Source: an uncultured Spirochaetales bacterium
GTDB lineage: Bacteria > Spirochaetota > Spirochaetia > Sphaerochaetales > Sphaerochaetaceae
Reading direction: 5' to 3'
Assembly (NCBI GenBank): GCA_949295505.1
Contig: CASFLH010000011.1
Span: forward strand, 1 to 41,317
Length of the DNA stretch: 41,317 nucleotides
In this document: positions 16,051 to 23,773 of the stretch, piece after piece
How the letters are laid out: every line of letters begins with the position of its first letter
Numbering within the stretch: position 1 is the first letter of the stretch
The notes under the pieces: model-generated
What the model saw: only the letters and a program-made list of their open reading frames with translations
Database searches by the model: none
Told to the model about the DNA's origin: nothing
Made by a program: the position numbers and the translations under genes

Positions 16051-17454
16051 TTACACAATTCTTTCAAGAACAGCGCCGGAAGGCGTGTCCTTGACATTGA
16101 ACCCACGCTTTCTCAGCTCATCACGGATCTCATCAGCCCTTCTGAAATCCTTTGCCTTCTTGGCCGCGGTGCGCTCTTCAAGCAGCCTGAGATCTTCTTC
16201 CGAGCCTACAGCTTCGCTCTTCGAGGCCTCTGCCTCACTGAGCTTCAGGCCGAAGATCCTGTCCATATGGTACGCGGCTGCCAGCTTATCAGAAGCCGGA
16301 ACGCTGCCGTCTTTGACCATCTTCCAGAGTATGGACATCGCCTGTGGCGCACCAAGATCATTCTCCATAGCCTCGTCGAATGCCTTCATATATCCTGCGG
16401 CAAGTTCACCAGGCTCGGAAGAGGGTTCCGCTTCAGCCTTGCACTGAGCGATTCTCTCCATAAGCCCCTGCCTTGCCGCCCTTGCGGCGTCAAGCGCCTC
16501 ATATGAGAACCTCAGCTGGCTTCTATAATGCCCGGAAAGGCAGAAATAGCGGTAATCAAGGGCATCGTATCCCTTCTCCTCTAGGACAGGAAGCGTAACA
16601 AAACCACCTGATGATTTCGACATCTTGGCATTGCCCATCAGCAGGAACTCACCATGGCACCAGTAATTGACCCATGTCTTCCCTGTCGCGGCCTCAGACT
16701 GCGCAATCTCATTAGTGTGATGCACTGGGATGGCATCGATACCTCCGCAGTGTATGTCAAAATGCTCGCCGAGATACTTCATCGACATCGCAGAGCATTC
16801 AATATGCCATCCTGGATAGCCTCTTCCCCATGGGGAATCCCATGTCATTGCCTGTCCTGCGAATTTCGAATTCGTGAACCACAGAACGAAATCCTTCGGA
16901 TTGCGCTTGTTGGAATCAATCTCGATTCTGGCACCGCTTCTGAGATCATCGATATTGAGCTTCGCAAGTTTTCCGTAATCATCGATAGAATCAATGGAGA
17001 AATAGACGTTTCCTCCCGCTGTGTAGGTATGACCTCCATCTTCCAGACGTTTTATGAGATCGATCATATCCTGGATATGGTCAGTTGCCTTGCAGACGAT
17101 ATCAGGTCTGATGATATCCAGCGCCTCCTCATCACGGAAGAAGGCCTTTGTATAGAATTCGGCTATATCCCAGACGCTTCTGCCCGTTTCCCTGGCCGTC
17201 TTCTCCATCTTGTCTTCTCCGTCATCGCCATCTCCGGTAAGGTGCCCGACATCTGTTATATTCATCACATGCCTGACTTCATAGCCTGCATTCTCAAGCG
17301 TACGCTTCAGGACATCCTCAAATATATATGTTCTGAGATTTCCGATATGCGCATAGTTATAGACCGTAGGGCCGCAGCAGTACATCGAGACATGACCCGG
17401 AACGATAGGAACAAAATCCTCGATACACCTCGACATTGTGTTATATAGCTTCAT
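16051..17454 (-). CDS. cysS: Cysteinyl-tRNA synthetase
   Basis: 467-aa class I synthetase. The start ATG 17454 (MKLYNTMSRCIEDF) has AGGAGGG 7 nt upstream; the frame is open for 52 further codons without a site. Seen: the zinc cysteine and HIGH-like motif in MYCCGPTVYNYAHIGN, HIECSAMSMKYLG and HCGGIDAIPVHHTNE (other zinc ligands), KMSKS in NAKMSKSSGGF, and the C-terminal anticodon-binding helical domain with KDFRRADEIRDELRKRGF. Length is normal. It leads a minus-strand run with the ECF sigma and anti-sigma genes, and is divergent from murB. Confidence 0.98.
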   Translation of the reverse strand: MKLYNTMSRCIEDFVPIVPGHVSMYCCGPTVYNYAHIGNLRTYIFEDVLKRTLENAGYEVRHVMNITDVGHLTGDGDDGEDKMEKTARETGRSVWDIAEFYTKAFFRDEEALDIIRPDIVCKATDHIQDMIDLIKRLEDGGHTYTAGGNVYFSIDSIDDYGKLAKLNIDDLRSGARIEIDSNKRNPKDFVLWFTNSKFAGQAMTWDSPWGRGYPGWHIECSAMSMKYLGEHFDIHCGGIDAIPVHHTNEIAQSEAATGKTWVNYWCHGEFLLMGNAKMSKSSGGFVTLPVLEEKGYDALDYRYFCLSGHYRSQLRFSYEALDAARAARQGLMERIAQCKAEAEPSSEPGELAAGYMKAFDEAMENDLGAPQAMSILWKMVKDGSVPASDKLAAAYHMDRIFGLKLSEAEASKSEAVGSEEDLRLLEERTAAKKAKDFRRADEIRDELRKRGFNVKDTPSGAVLERIV

Positions 17455-17472
17455 AAAGCCCTCCTGTATTCT

Positions 17473-17499
17473 GTCATAATATTCCGAATCGCCTGTCAA
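17473..17499 (-). promoter_or_regulatory. Candidate cysS promoter
   Basis: A perfect TTGACA on the minus strand (17499-17494) with TATGAC (17478-17473) at a short 15-bp spacing. The -35 is convincing; the exact -10 is not. Confidence 0.35.
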
Positions 17500-17529
17500 T
17501 CTCAAGAAGAGGAACATACAGGCTTTTTC

Positions 17530-17538
17530 TGCTAGAAT
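17530..17538 (+). promoter_or_regulatory. Extended -10 of murB, implying a leaderless mRNA
   Basis: TGC followed by TAGAAT (17533-17538), then six bases and the murB ATG. No -35 and no ribosome binding site are visible. Confidence 0.6.
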
Positions 17539-17544
17539 CATCAT

Positions 17545-18444
17545 ATGGCGATTGAGAGACAGGGACTGAGCAATCTGGTTCTTACGGAAGGAATGGACAT
17601 GAGAAGGCACTCATCTTTCTCGACAGGAGGGAAAGCTGAATACTACGCTGAGCCAAGAAGCGTCTTTGACTGTCTTATTGCACTTGAAACAGCCTACAGG
17701 AAGAATCTGAGCATCACGGTAATCGGGGCAGGAACCCATGTGCTGGTATCGGACAGCGGTATCCCTGGCCTCGTGATATCCACAGCGAGCATGAGGGGGA
17801 TGTCCATCAAAGGCAATCTGCTTATCGCGTCAGCAGGGGAAACACTGGACAACATAATAAATATCGCAATCGAGCACAACCTGACAGGCCTGGAGGAAAT
17901 AGCGGGAATACCCGGCACAATCGCAGGCGCAGTCTCCGTGAACGCCTCCGCAAACGGCAGCGCCATATCGGATTTCTTCTTCTATGCGGATTACATAACA
18001 CCCGACGGGAAGATACACAGGCGTCCGGGCTTCCATGATTCCTTCAGAAAGCAGAAAAGCCCATTTTTAAGCAGTGACCTGATCATCTCCGTCGCCCTCC
18101 GCCTCACACCTTCGAGGGCCTCAGCGGAAGCAAGGGTCAGGAAAGAGAGATTTGTCGAGATGATGTACATCCCGCCGTGCAGGAGATTCTCCGGTGAGAT
18201 ATTCCGCGACCCGGCAGAGATGAAGGCTGATGAGACCATACGCCTTGCAGGCCTCACTGGCCCCAATGGAAGCAGAGCGGAATTCTCTGAGTACCAGCCC
18301 AATTCAATACTCACATACCCAGGATGCACCTCGGACGAGATATACCATCTCATCAGGATGGGAGAGGAACGGGTCAGGGAAAAGCTCGGGATCAGGCTTG
18401 AACGGTCCATCACGCTTCTCGGGGAATTCACAGATCCGCTCTGA
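17545..18444 (+). CDS. murB: UDP-N-acetylenolpyruvoylglucosamine reductase
   Basis: 299-aa FAD enzyme completing UDP-MurNAc synthesis for peptidoglycan, cytoplasmic. Seen: the N-terminal HSSFSTGGKAEYYAEP element, the FAD-binding VIGAGTHVLVSDSGIPGLVI and GLEEIAGIPGTIAGAVSVNA, and a C-terminal MurB-C domain with the conserved glutamate region RLERSITLLGEF. The length and absence of the extra loop put it with type II MurB. The usual GAVVMNAGAYG appears as GAVSVNASANG, and the serine loop reads FRKQKSPFL, so it is a diverged copy but retains the core. The start lies 6 bp after a -10 box. It ends 17 bp inside the convergent downstream gene. Confidence 0.93.
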   Translation: MAIERQGLSNLVLTEGMDMRRHSSFSTGGKAEYYAEPRSVFDCLIALETAYRKNLSITVIGAGTHVLVSDSGIPGLVISTASMRGMSIKGNLLIASAGETLDNIINIAIEHNLTGLEEIAGIPGTIAGAVSVNASANGSAISDFFFYADYITPDGKIHRRPGFHDSFRKQKSPFLSSDLIISVALRLTPSRASAEARVRKERFVEMMYIPPCRRFSGEIFRDPAEMKADETIRLAGLTGPNGSRAEFSEYQPNSILTYPGCTSDEIYHLIRMGEERVREKLGIRLERSITLLGEFTDPL

Positions 18445-19456
18445 GATGCAGATCAAAAGAGCCATCTCCTCCTATCATCATACGGATGGAAAATGAGTCT
18501 CCCGAGACAGAGGGGGAAAAACCAATGAAGGGAATGCCGTTTTCATATCCGGCTGTGAAGTCCCCTGCGCGGAGGATGATGAAAATCCCCTCCTCAGTAT
18601 CATACCCTGCTTCAACCTGCTTCCATGAAAAAGAGAATCTCTCGCGATGCACCCTCTTCCCTCTTCTCGTGAACGCCGTCTCCATTTCGGAACGGAACTC
18701 GATGTCCCCGAATTCAAGCAAGGACAATGCATATGCATCCTTCCTGCGGTAATCATCGCTGAAGACAGGGACATCCCCTGAGGAAAAGGAGAACATGAAA
18801 AGATAACCTTGCTCACCGAAGCTTCCACGGATACCGAATACCGGACTGAAGCTGTCCTGCAAGGCAATAAGCGAACCAATGGAAACTGAAAAAGAATAAT
18901 CATCTATGGAGAAGCCTGCCGAAAGGAAGCTGCGGCTTCCGACCTCCGCTGCATACGACATAAGCGCTGTCAACCGAAATGCACCTGGAGAAAGGTCAAA
19001 GCCCGCATAGACTGTGGTGAATTCCTGGCTCTCTCCGGCATCATAGTGAAAGCCTCTTCCACCTCCATCACCATACACGGCCATCATCGCGGCCTCCACC
19101 CACTCTCCTGAGAATGAAATCCCCGCAAGGGGTCTCTCGTCTACGGAGAAAATTATCCCCATTCGTTCATAATCAAGAACAAAGCCGTTCCAGCCTTCAC
19201 CATTGCCCGGCCTCGTCACGTAAGGGCGCAGCGACAGATTCACGCCATGCGGATTGCTGAATGTCTTCACCATGCCCTTCTCCCCGATTTCACCGAAGGA
19301 CAGGGAGCCAATGCTGAACCATGCACGTCCAGAAGACAGTCCAAACGAAGCTAGTTCCGAACTCAGGGTTCCTCTGCCAGAAGATACCACGAGTCCTGTT
19401 CCGGCAAGGTCTGCAAGCAGCAAGAGGGAAATAACCACAAGAAGAACTTTTCTCAT
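18428..19456 (-). CDS. Predicted exported beta-rich (outer-membrane) protein, spirochaete-type
   Basis: 342 aa, unrecognised. The N-terminus MRKVLLVVISLLLLADLAGT is a signal peptide. The rest is a chain of alternating hydrophobic/polar strands rich in Ser, Gly, Phe and Tyr (for example RSFLSAGFSIDDYSFSVSIG and FTAGYENGIPFIGFSPSVSG), ending in a strand LHLRADL; this suggests an outer-membrane beta-barrel. There are no cysteines to suggest a lipoprotein. The 3' end overlaps murB convergently by 17 bp. A small inverted repeat GCTCC/GGAGC sits 12-26 nt before the start and includes the only GGAG site. A second protein of this kind is at 34065-35084. Function unknown. Confidence 0.7.
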   Translation of the reverse strand: MRKVLLVVISLLLLADLAGTGLVVSSGRGTLSSELASFGLSSGRAWFSIGSLSFGEIGEKGMVKTFSNPHGVNLSLRPYVTRPGNGEGWNGFVLDYERMGIIFSVDERPLAGISFSGEWVEAAMMAVYGDGGGRGFHYDAGESQEFTTVYAGFDLSPGAFRLTALMSYAAEVGSRSFLSAGFSIDDYSFSVSIGSLIALQDSFSPVFGIRGSFGEQGYLFMFSFSSGDVPVFSDDYRRKDAYALSLLEFGDIEFRSEMETAFTRRGKRVHRERFSFSWKQVEAGYDTEEGIFIILRAGDFTAGYENGIPFIGFSPSVSGDSFSIRMMIGGDGSFDLHLRADL

Positions 19457-19528
19457 ATCATGTATACGCTCCGGGCGGAGCTCTGTGTCAGGAACGAAGT
19501 CAAAATAAAAGGAATTCGTTTTATGATA

Positions 19529-19557
19529 GTGACTTTCCCATCATTTTCTGATACCTT
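19529..19557 (+). promoter_or_regulatory. Candidate ackA promoter
   Basis: GTGACT (19529-19534), 17 bp and TACCTT (19552-19557) preceded by TGA. The remaining leader of about 25 nt contains CAGGAGA before the ATG. Confidence 0.4.
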
Positions 19558-19589
19558 TCCCTGCTGTAAATCAGGAGAATATAGAAAAT

Positions 19590-20954
19590 ATGGTTATACT
19601 TACTCTGAACTGCGGCAGCTCATCTGCCAAGTACCAGGTCTATGACTGGGAGCAGAAGGATGTGCTCTCTGTCGGTGTTGTTGAACGCATTGGTCTTGAA
19701 TACTCCACAATCGAGCAGAAATCAATCGGCAAGGAGACATATCAGGAACGTTTTGTCTCCCCAACACACAAGGAAGCCATTGAGCTCATCCTCAAGATGC
19801 TTGTCGATGAGAAATACGGCTGTATCAAGTCCCTTTCCGAAATCGGAGCTGTAGGTCACCGCGTACTTCATGGTGGTGAGCTTTTCAAGAAGTCAACGCT
19901 TGTTACAGACGAAGTCGTCAAGGAGCTTAAGGAACTCATTCCGCTTGGACCGCTTCACATGCCGGCAAACATCATGGGCATTGAGGCTGCAAGAAAGCTG
20001 ATGCCGAATGTGCCACACGCAATCGTCATGGACACTGCATTCCATCAGACAATGCCGGAAGAGGCTTTCATGTATGCAGTTCCATATGAGTGGTATACGA
20101 AATACAATGTGCGCCGCTATGGCTTCCATGGCACAAGCCACCTTTACTGCGCTAAGCGTGCCGCCCTCCTTCTCGGCAAGGAGAACAAGGATACGAATGT
20201 CATCATCCTCCATATCGGCAATGGCGCTTCCGCATGCGCTGTCAAGAATGGCGTCTGCGTTGAGACATCCATGGGTCTTACCCCGCTCGAGGGCCTTGTC
20301 ATGGGATCAAGATCAGGCGACATAGATCCGGCAATCATCCCTTACATCTGCAACAACACAGGACTTACTGCCAGTGAGATGGACACATATCTCAATAAGA
20401 AGTCAGGTCTTGTGGGAATCTGCGGAATGTCTGACAGACGCGACGTACACGAGGCCGCAATGAATGGCAACGAGAAGGCAATGCTCGGCGTCAATATGGA
20501 AATCCATAGGATCAAGAAGTATATCGGTGCATACGCAGCCCTTCTTGGCAGGGTTGACGCCATTGTCTTCACAGCGGGTGTAGGCGAGATGGGCGAACAT
20601 ATCAGATATGGCTCATGCGAAGGCCTCGAGAACCTTGGAATAATGATTGACAAGGAGAAGAACGACCTTTCACACTGCCGCAATGCCGAAACATGCATCT
20701 CAAAGGATGAGAGCCCTGTAAAGATCTTCGTCATACCGACCGATGAGGAGCTTGTCATGACAGAGGACGCGCATGCGCTCATGGATGGCACCTATGATAT
20801 CCATACAAACTTCCACTATACCTTCGAGAGCCCGGACTACGTGAACAAAGCACGTGCTCGCGCCCTCAAGGAGCAGCTGAAGAAGAAGCCAGAGCTTGAG
20901 AGGATTATCGCGATTCCACCAGCAAAGACATCCTGCTCAGTCAAAGGCTGCTGA
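19590..20954 (+). CDS. ackA: Acetate kinase with a C-terminal extension
   Basis: 454-aa ASKHA-fold kinase interconverting acetyl phosphate + ADP and acetate + ATP, the ATP-yielding end of fermentation. Seen: the N-terminal signature LTLNCGSSSAKYQVY, GHRVLHGGE, PLGPLHMPANI, DTAFHQTMPEEAF, RRYGFHGTSHLY (catalytic His and neighbours), HIGNGASACAVKNG, DTSMGLTPLEGLVMGSRSGD-like residues (here ETSMGLTPLEG) and FTAGVGEMG. After the usual end (VIPTDEELVMTEDA) there are about 55 extra residues, basic and ending in a Cys-containing tail (TSCSVKGC). The start ATG 19590 has AGGAGA 12 nt upstream. Pta is not in the window. Confidence 0.97.
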   Translation: MVILTLNCGSSSAKYQVYDWEQKDVLSVGVVERIGLEYSTIEQKSIGKETYQERFVSPTHKEAIELILKMLVDEKYGCIKSLSEIGAVGHRVLHGGELFKKSTLVTDEVVKELKELIPLGPLHMPANIMGIEAARKLMPNVPHAIVMDTAFHQTMPEEAFMYAVPYEWYTKYNVRRYGFHGTSHLYCAKRAALLLGKENKDTNVIILHIGNGASACAVKNGVCVETSMGLTPLEGLVMGSRSGDIDPAIIPYICNNTGLTASEMDTYLNKKSGLVGICGMSDRRDVHEAAMNGNEKAMLGVNMEIHRIKKYIGAYAALLGRVDAIVFTAGVGEMGEHIRYGSCEGLENLGIMIDKEKNDLSHCRNAETCISKDESPVKIFVIPTDEELVMTEDAHALMDGTYDIHTNFHYTFESPDYVNKARARALKEQLKKKPELERIIAIPPAKTSCSVKGC

Positions 20955-20960
20955 AAGCAC

Positions 20961-20983
20961 GAGGCCCTGATGGGCCTCTTTTC
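20961..20983 (+). terminator. Terminator of ackA
   Basis: Perfect GAGGCCC-TGAT-GGGCCTC stem followed by TTTTC; an outer AAAGCAC/GTGCTTT pair (20954-20960 and 20986-20992) can extend it. Confidence 0.93.
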
Positions 20984-20990
20984 ATGTGCT

Positions 20991-21019
20991 TTCATTTTTA
21001 TTATTTACATTATTATAAT
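20991..21019 (+). promoter_or_regulatory. Candidate promoter of the recQ-like gene
   Basis: TATAAT (21014-21019) in an AT-rich stretch with a weak TTCATT -35 at 17 bp. A second TATATT sits only 4 bp before the ATG. A short dyad CCGAAATCGG (21020-21029) lies between them. Confidence 0.4.
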
Positions 21020-21080
21020 CCGAAATCGGAATTTAGATTCAATATATGACAACTAATTCGGACTGAAGCGTATATTAGGT

Positions 21081-22439
21081 ATGACAGAAGAAAGGAAAAT
21101 GCTGAAAGAACGCTTCGGGGTGTCATATCTCAGACCGTATCAGGAACTGACAATAGCCCACATCATGGAAGCCCGTAATAAAGGTACAGGGAGAATCCTA
21201 TGCTGTCTGCCTACCGGAAGCGGCAAATCGCTATGCTTCATGTATCCGATTGCAGTCCTGAAAAAACGTTGCATCCTCATCTATCCACTCCTCTCGCTGA
21301 TGAATGATCAGGCTATGCGTTTCTCTAGAGCTTGAATACCATTTTTTGTGCTTCGCGGAGGTATGGAATGGGAAGACAGACAGAAAACATTGGAAGGAAT
21401 ACGTAGAGACAGCAGTGCCGCTATCATCACAAATCCTGAGATGCTTCTCGCGATGGCGAGGCGTGGCGAGCTTTCAGCATTCGGGGAGACGGAGCTTCTT
21501 GTCATTGATGAGGCGCATACTGCCGTGACATGGGGAGACAGCTTCCGTCCCTCGTATTCATCGCTTCCAGATCTCATTGAGGCAATTAATCCCCATTCAG
21601 TGCTGGCATTCACGGCAACCATGGACGAGAGGATTGAACGCGGGATTATAAGAAGAATCTTCTCAGGAAAGCAGCCTCGCATTGTAAGAGGAAGCAGCGA
21701 CAGGGAGAATATTTTCTACCATGCGATAAGAAGCCTTTCAAAAATCCATGATGCAGCTAGGATACTTACCCCGCTCTCATCACGTCCTGCTGTCATATTC
21801 TGCCGCTCAAGGTTCCTTGCCGAGGAGACAGCGAGGAGGCTTGAACCCTGCTTTGATATACGTCCTTACCATGCGGGACTTAAGAAGAGCAGGAAAAATG
21901 AGCTAGAGAGATGGTTCCTGGGCTCGGGAAGCGGCGTACTCTCTGCAACGTCAGCTTATGGGCTTGGCGTGGACAAGGGCAACATACGCACAGTGATACA
22001 TCTCTCGCTACCCTCCTCTGCCGCTGATTTCCTTCAGGAATCAGGGCGTGGCGGAAGAGATGGGAAAAGAATGGATTCATACGTACTGTATGGTCAGGAT
22101 GAGCACACGGAGGTCGAAAGCATATTCACCTCAGGGCACTGCATACGCACAGGACTTCTCAATGCGATGGGGGAAGAGCCGGAAAGCGATCACTGCCTCT
22201 CCTGCTCCTCTTGCATGGACGACGGGTACATCAGAGCCGGAGAAGAAGAGATTATCAAATGGGTACGCTTCCACCCCTTCTCGAAGCCAGAAAGCCTAGC
22301 AGAATGCCTTTCCAGTCCATCAGTTTTCAGCAAGCACCATCTCAGTGGCTGGTCAAAAGAGGAGATAACCGCAGCTTCTGACATTCTCTGTGAAGAAAAA
22401 CAGATCAGAAAGATATGGGGACGATTGTTTGTGTTTTAA
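21081..22439 (+). pseudogene. RecQ-family DNA helicase interrupted by one in-frame TGA
   Basis: A single reading frame of 453 codons, including its own stop, broken at 21333-21335 by TGA. Part 1 (84 aa) carries the Q-motif-like FGVSYLRPYQ and Walker A LPTGSGKSL, ending LMNDQAMRFSRA. Part 2 resumes in the same frame as IPFFVLRGGMEW, with DEAH, AFTATMDE, VIFCRSR, GLGVDKGNIRTVIH and the motif VI QESGRGGRDGK, then a reduced zinc region (CLSCSSC). At this site RecQ proteins usually have Gly, as in AGIP, so a GGA to TGA change explains it. No other decay is visible. Part 2 could only be translated separately from GTG 21348 or ATG 21363 and would lack the ATP-binding loop. HRDC and most of the winged-helix region are absent, so it is a short RecQ. 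A sequencing error is possible. Confidence 0.85.
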
Positions 22440-22453
22440 TAATTCCACTCAGA

Positions 22454-22462
22454 TGCTAGAAT
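22454..22462 (+). promoter_or_regulatory. Extended -10 of the galactokinase gene
   Basis: TGC plus TAGAAT (22457-22462). The predicted start is near 22469, so the leader is about 14 nt and just includes the AAGGAG site of the gene. Confidence 0.55.
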
Positions 22463-22482
22463 CATGCAAAAAGGAGTTTCAG

Positions 22483-23733
22483 ATGATATCCGATCTTCAC
22501 AGAGTTTATCCCGACCTCTACGGCAGGGAATATGATGAAAAGGAAATGGACAGCCGTTTCTCCCACCTTCTGGAAAAGCATAAGGAGCTTTTTGGCAGAA
22601 GCGACGCCGCTATATTCTCTGCTGCGGGCAGAACAGAAATCGGTGGGAACCACACAGATCATAACCTTGGGAAAGTAATCGGAGGATCCGTGAACCTCGA
22701 TACCATCGGAGCTGTCTCAAAGCGCAGCGATAACCGCGTCATCATCGCCAGCGAGGGTTTTCCTGTCGTTGACGTTGACATCTCGGATCTGAGCGTCAGG
22801 GAAGGCGAGAAGAATGGGACGGACAGTCTTGTAAGAGGAATCGCAAAAGCCTTCAAGGAAAGAGGCATTGAGGTAAGTGGATGGGAAGCGAATACCACGA
22901 CTCGTGTCCTTGGGGGATCCGGACTTTCCTCATCCGCAGCGATAGAAGTGCTTATCGCAGAGATTTTCAACAGTCTCTGCAATGAGGACAGGCTTGACCC
23001 AATAGAGCTGGCAAAGATCGGAAAGTACGCGGAAAATGTCTACTTTGGGAAGCCGTCAGGACTCCTGGACCAGGCATGCTGCGCCCATGGCGGTATAGTC
23101 GGTATCGACTTCAAAGACAATGATAATCCTGAGATCACACCGATTGATATATCCTTTGAGGATTACGGCTATGCGATGATCATCACCGACACAAGAGGTT
23201 CGCATGCGGATCTCACAGGCGAATACGCGGCAGTTCCTCCGGAGATGAGGGAAGTGGCGGCTTTCTATGGCAAGCAGAACCTGCGGGAAGTCTCCTTCCA
23301 GGATTTCATCCGCGACATGAAGGCTATCAGGGATAAGATCGGCAATGACAGAGCACTTCTGAGGGCTTACCATTTCTTCACGGAAAATCAGAGAGTCGAT
23401 TTCATGCTCCAGACACTTAAGGAAGGAGACATAGATGGATTCCTGGCATTTGTCACAGAGTCCGGAAACAGCTCGTTCCGCTTCCTCCAGAATGTCTATC
23501 CATCATCATCGCCCCGTGACCAGGGACTTTCCCTCGCAATCGCGCTCTCAGAAGAGATACTGCAGGGCGAAGGCGCTGTGAGAGTTCACGGAGGAGGATT
23601 TGCAGGCACAATCCAGGCCTACGTCCCCGTAGGAATGACAGAGCGCTATATAAGCGGAATGGAAGGGCTTTTCGGCCCCGGATGCTCAATGCGCATCGCA
23701 ATCCGCCGCCGCCCGGTATCAAGATTGATCTGA
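22483..23733 (+). CDS. galK: Galactokinase (GHMP kinase)
   Basis: 416-aa cytoplasmic GHMP-family sugar kinase phosphorylating galactose at C1 (Leloir pathway). The start ATG 22483 lies 6 nt after AAGGAG; earlier in-frame ATGs precede or overlap the promoter. Seen: galactokinase motif 1 as GRTEIGGNHTDHN, a clade variant of the textbook GRVNLIGEHxDY; GHMP motif 2 LGGSGLSSSAAIE; the PSGLLDQACCAHGG region with the catalytic Asp; and motif 3 RVHGGGFAGTIQAYVP. No other gal genes are adjacent, so specificity for galactose over a related sugar comes from family resemblance only. Confidence 0.9.
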   Translation: MISDLHRVYPDLYGREYDEKEMDSRFSHLLEKHKELFGRSDAAIFSAAGRTEIGGNHTDHNLGKVIGGSVNLDTIGAVSKRSDNRVIIASEGFPVVDVDISDLSVREGEKNGTDSLVRGIAKAFKERGIEVSGWEANTTTRVLGGSGLSSSAAIEVLIAEIFNSLCNEDRLDPIELAKIGKYAENVYFGKPSGLLDQACCAHGGIVGIDFKDNDNPEITPIDISFEDYGYAMIITDTRGSHADLTGEYAAVPPEMREVAAFYGKQNLREVSFQDFIRDMKAIRDKIGNDRALLRAYHFFTENQRVDFMLQTLKEGDIDGFLAFVTESGNSSFRFLQNVYPSSSPRDQGLSLAIALSEEILQGEGAVRVHGGGFAGTIQAYVPVGMTERYISGMEGLFGPGCSMRIAIRRRPVSRLI

Positions 23734-23734
23734 C

Positions 23735-23749
23735 CCCTTCTCAGAAGGG
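23735..23749. repeat. Short perfect inverted repeat between galK and the MATE gene
   Basis: CCCTTC-TCA-GAAGGG immediately after the galK stop. It overlaps the candidate -35 of the MATE gene. No T-run follows, so it is either a weak terminator or an operator-like site. Confidence 0.45.
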
Positions 23750-23766
23750 CAGAGGCAAGTTATACT
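23738..23766 (+). promoter_or_regulatory. MATE gene promoter, implying a leaderless mRNA
   Basis: TTCTCA (23738-23743), 17 bp and TATACT (23761-23766), then seven bases to the GTG start. No ribosome binding site. Confidence 0.55.
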
Positions 23767-23773
23767 CCCTCTC

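Noticed and set aside
16654-17448. 264-codon plus-strand frame opposite cysS
   Set aside because: Shadow of the synthetase gene, with no recognisable domain.
21333-21335. UGA recoded as Gly or selenocysteine
   Set aside because: Many genes here end normally in TGA, no SECIS-like hairpin follows, and the aligned residue is Gly at a single site only.
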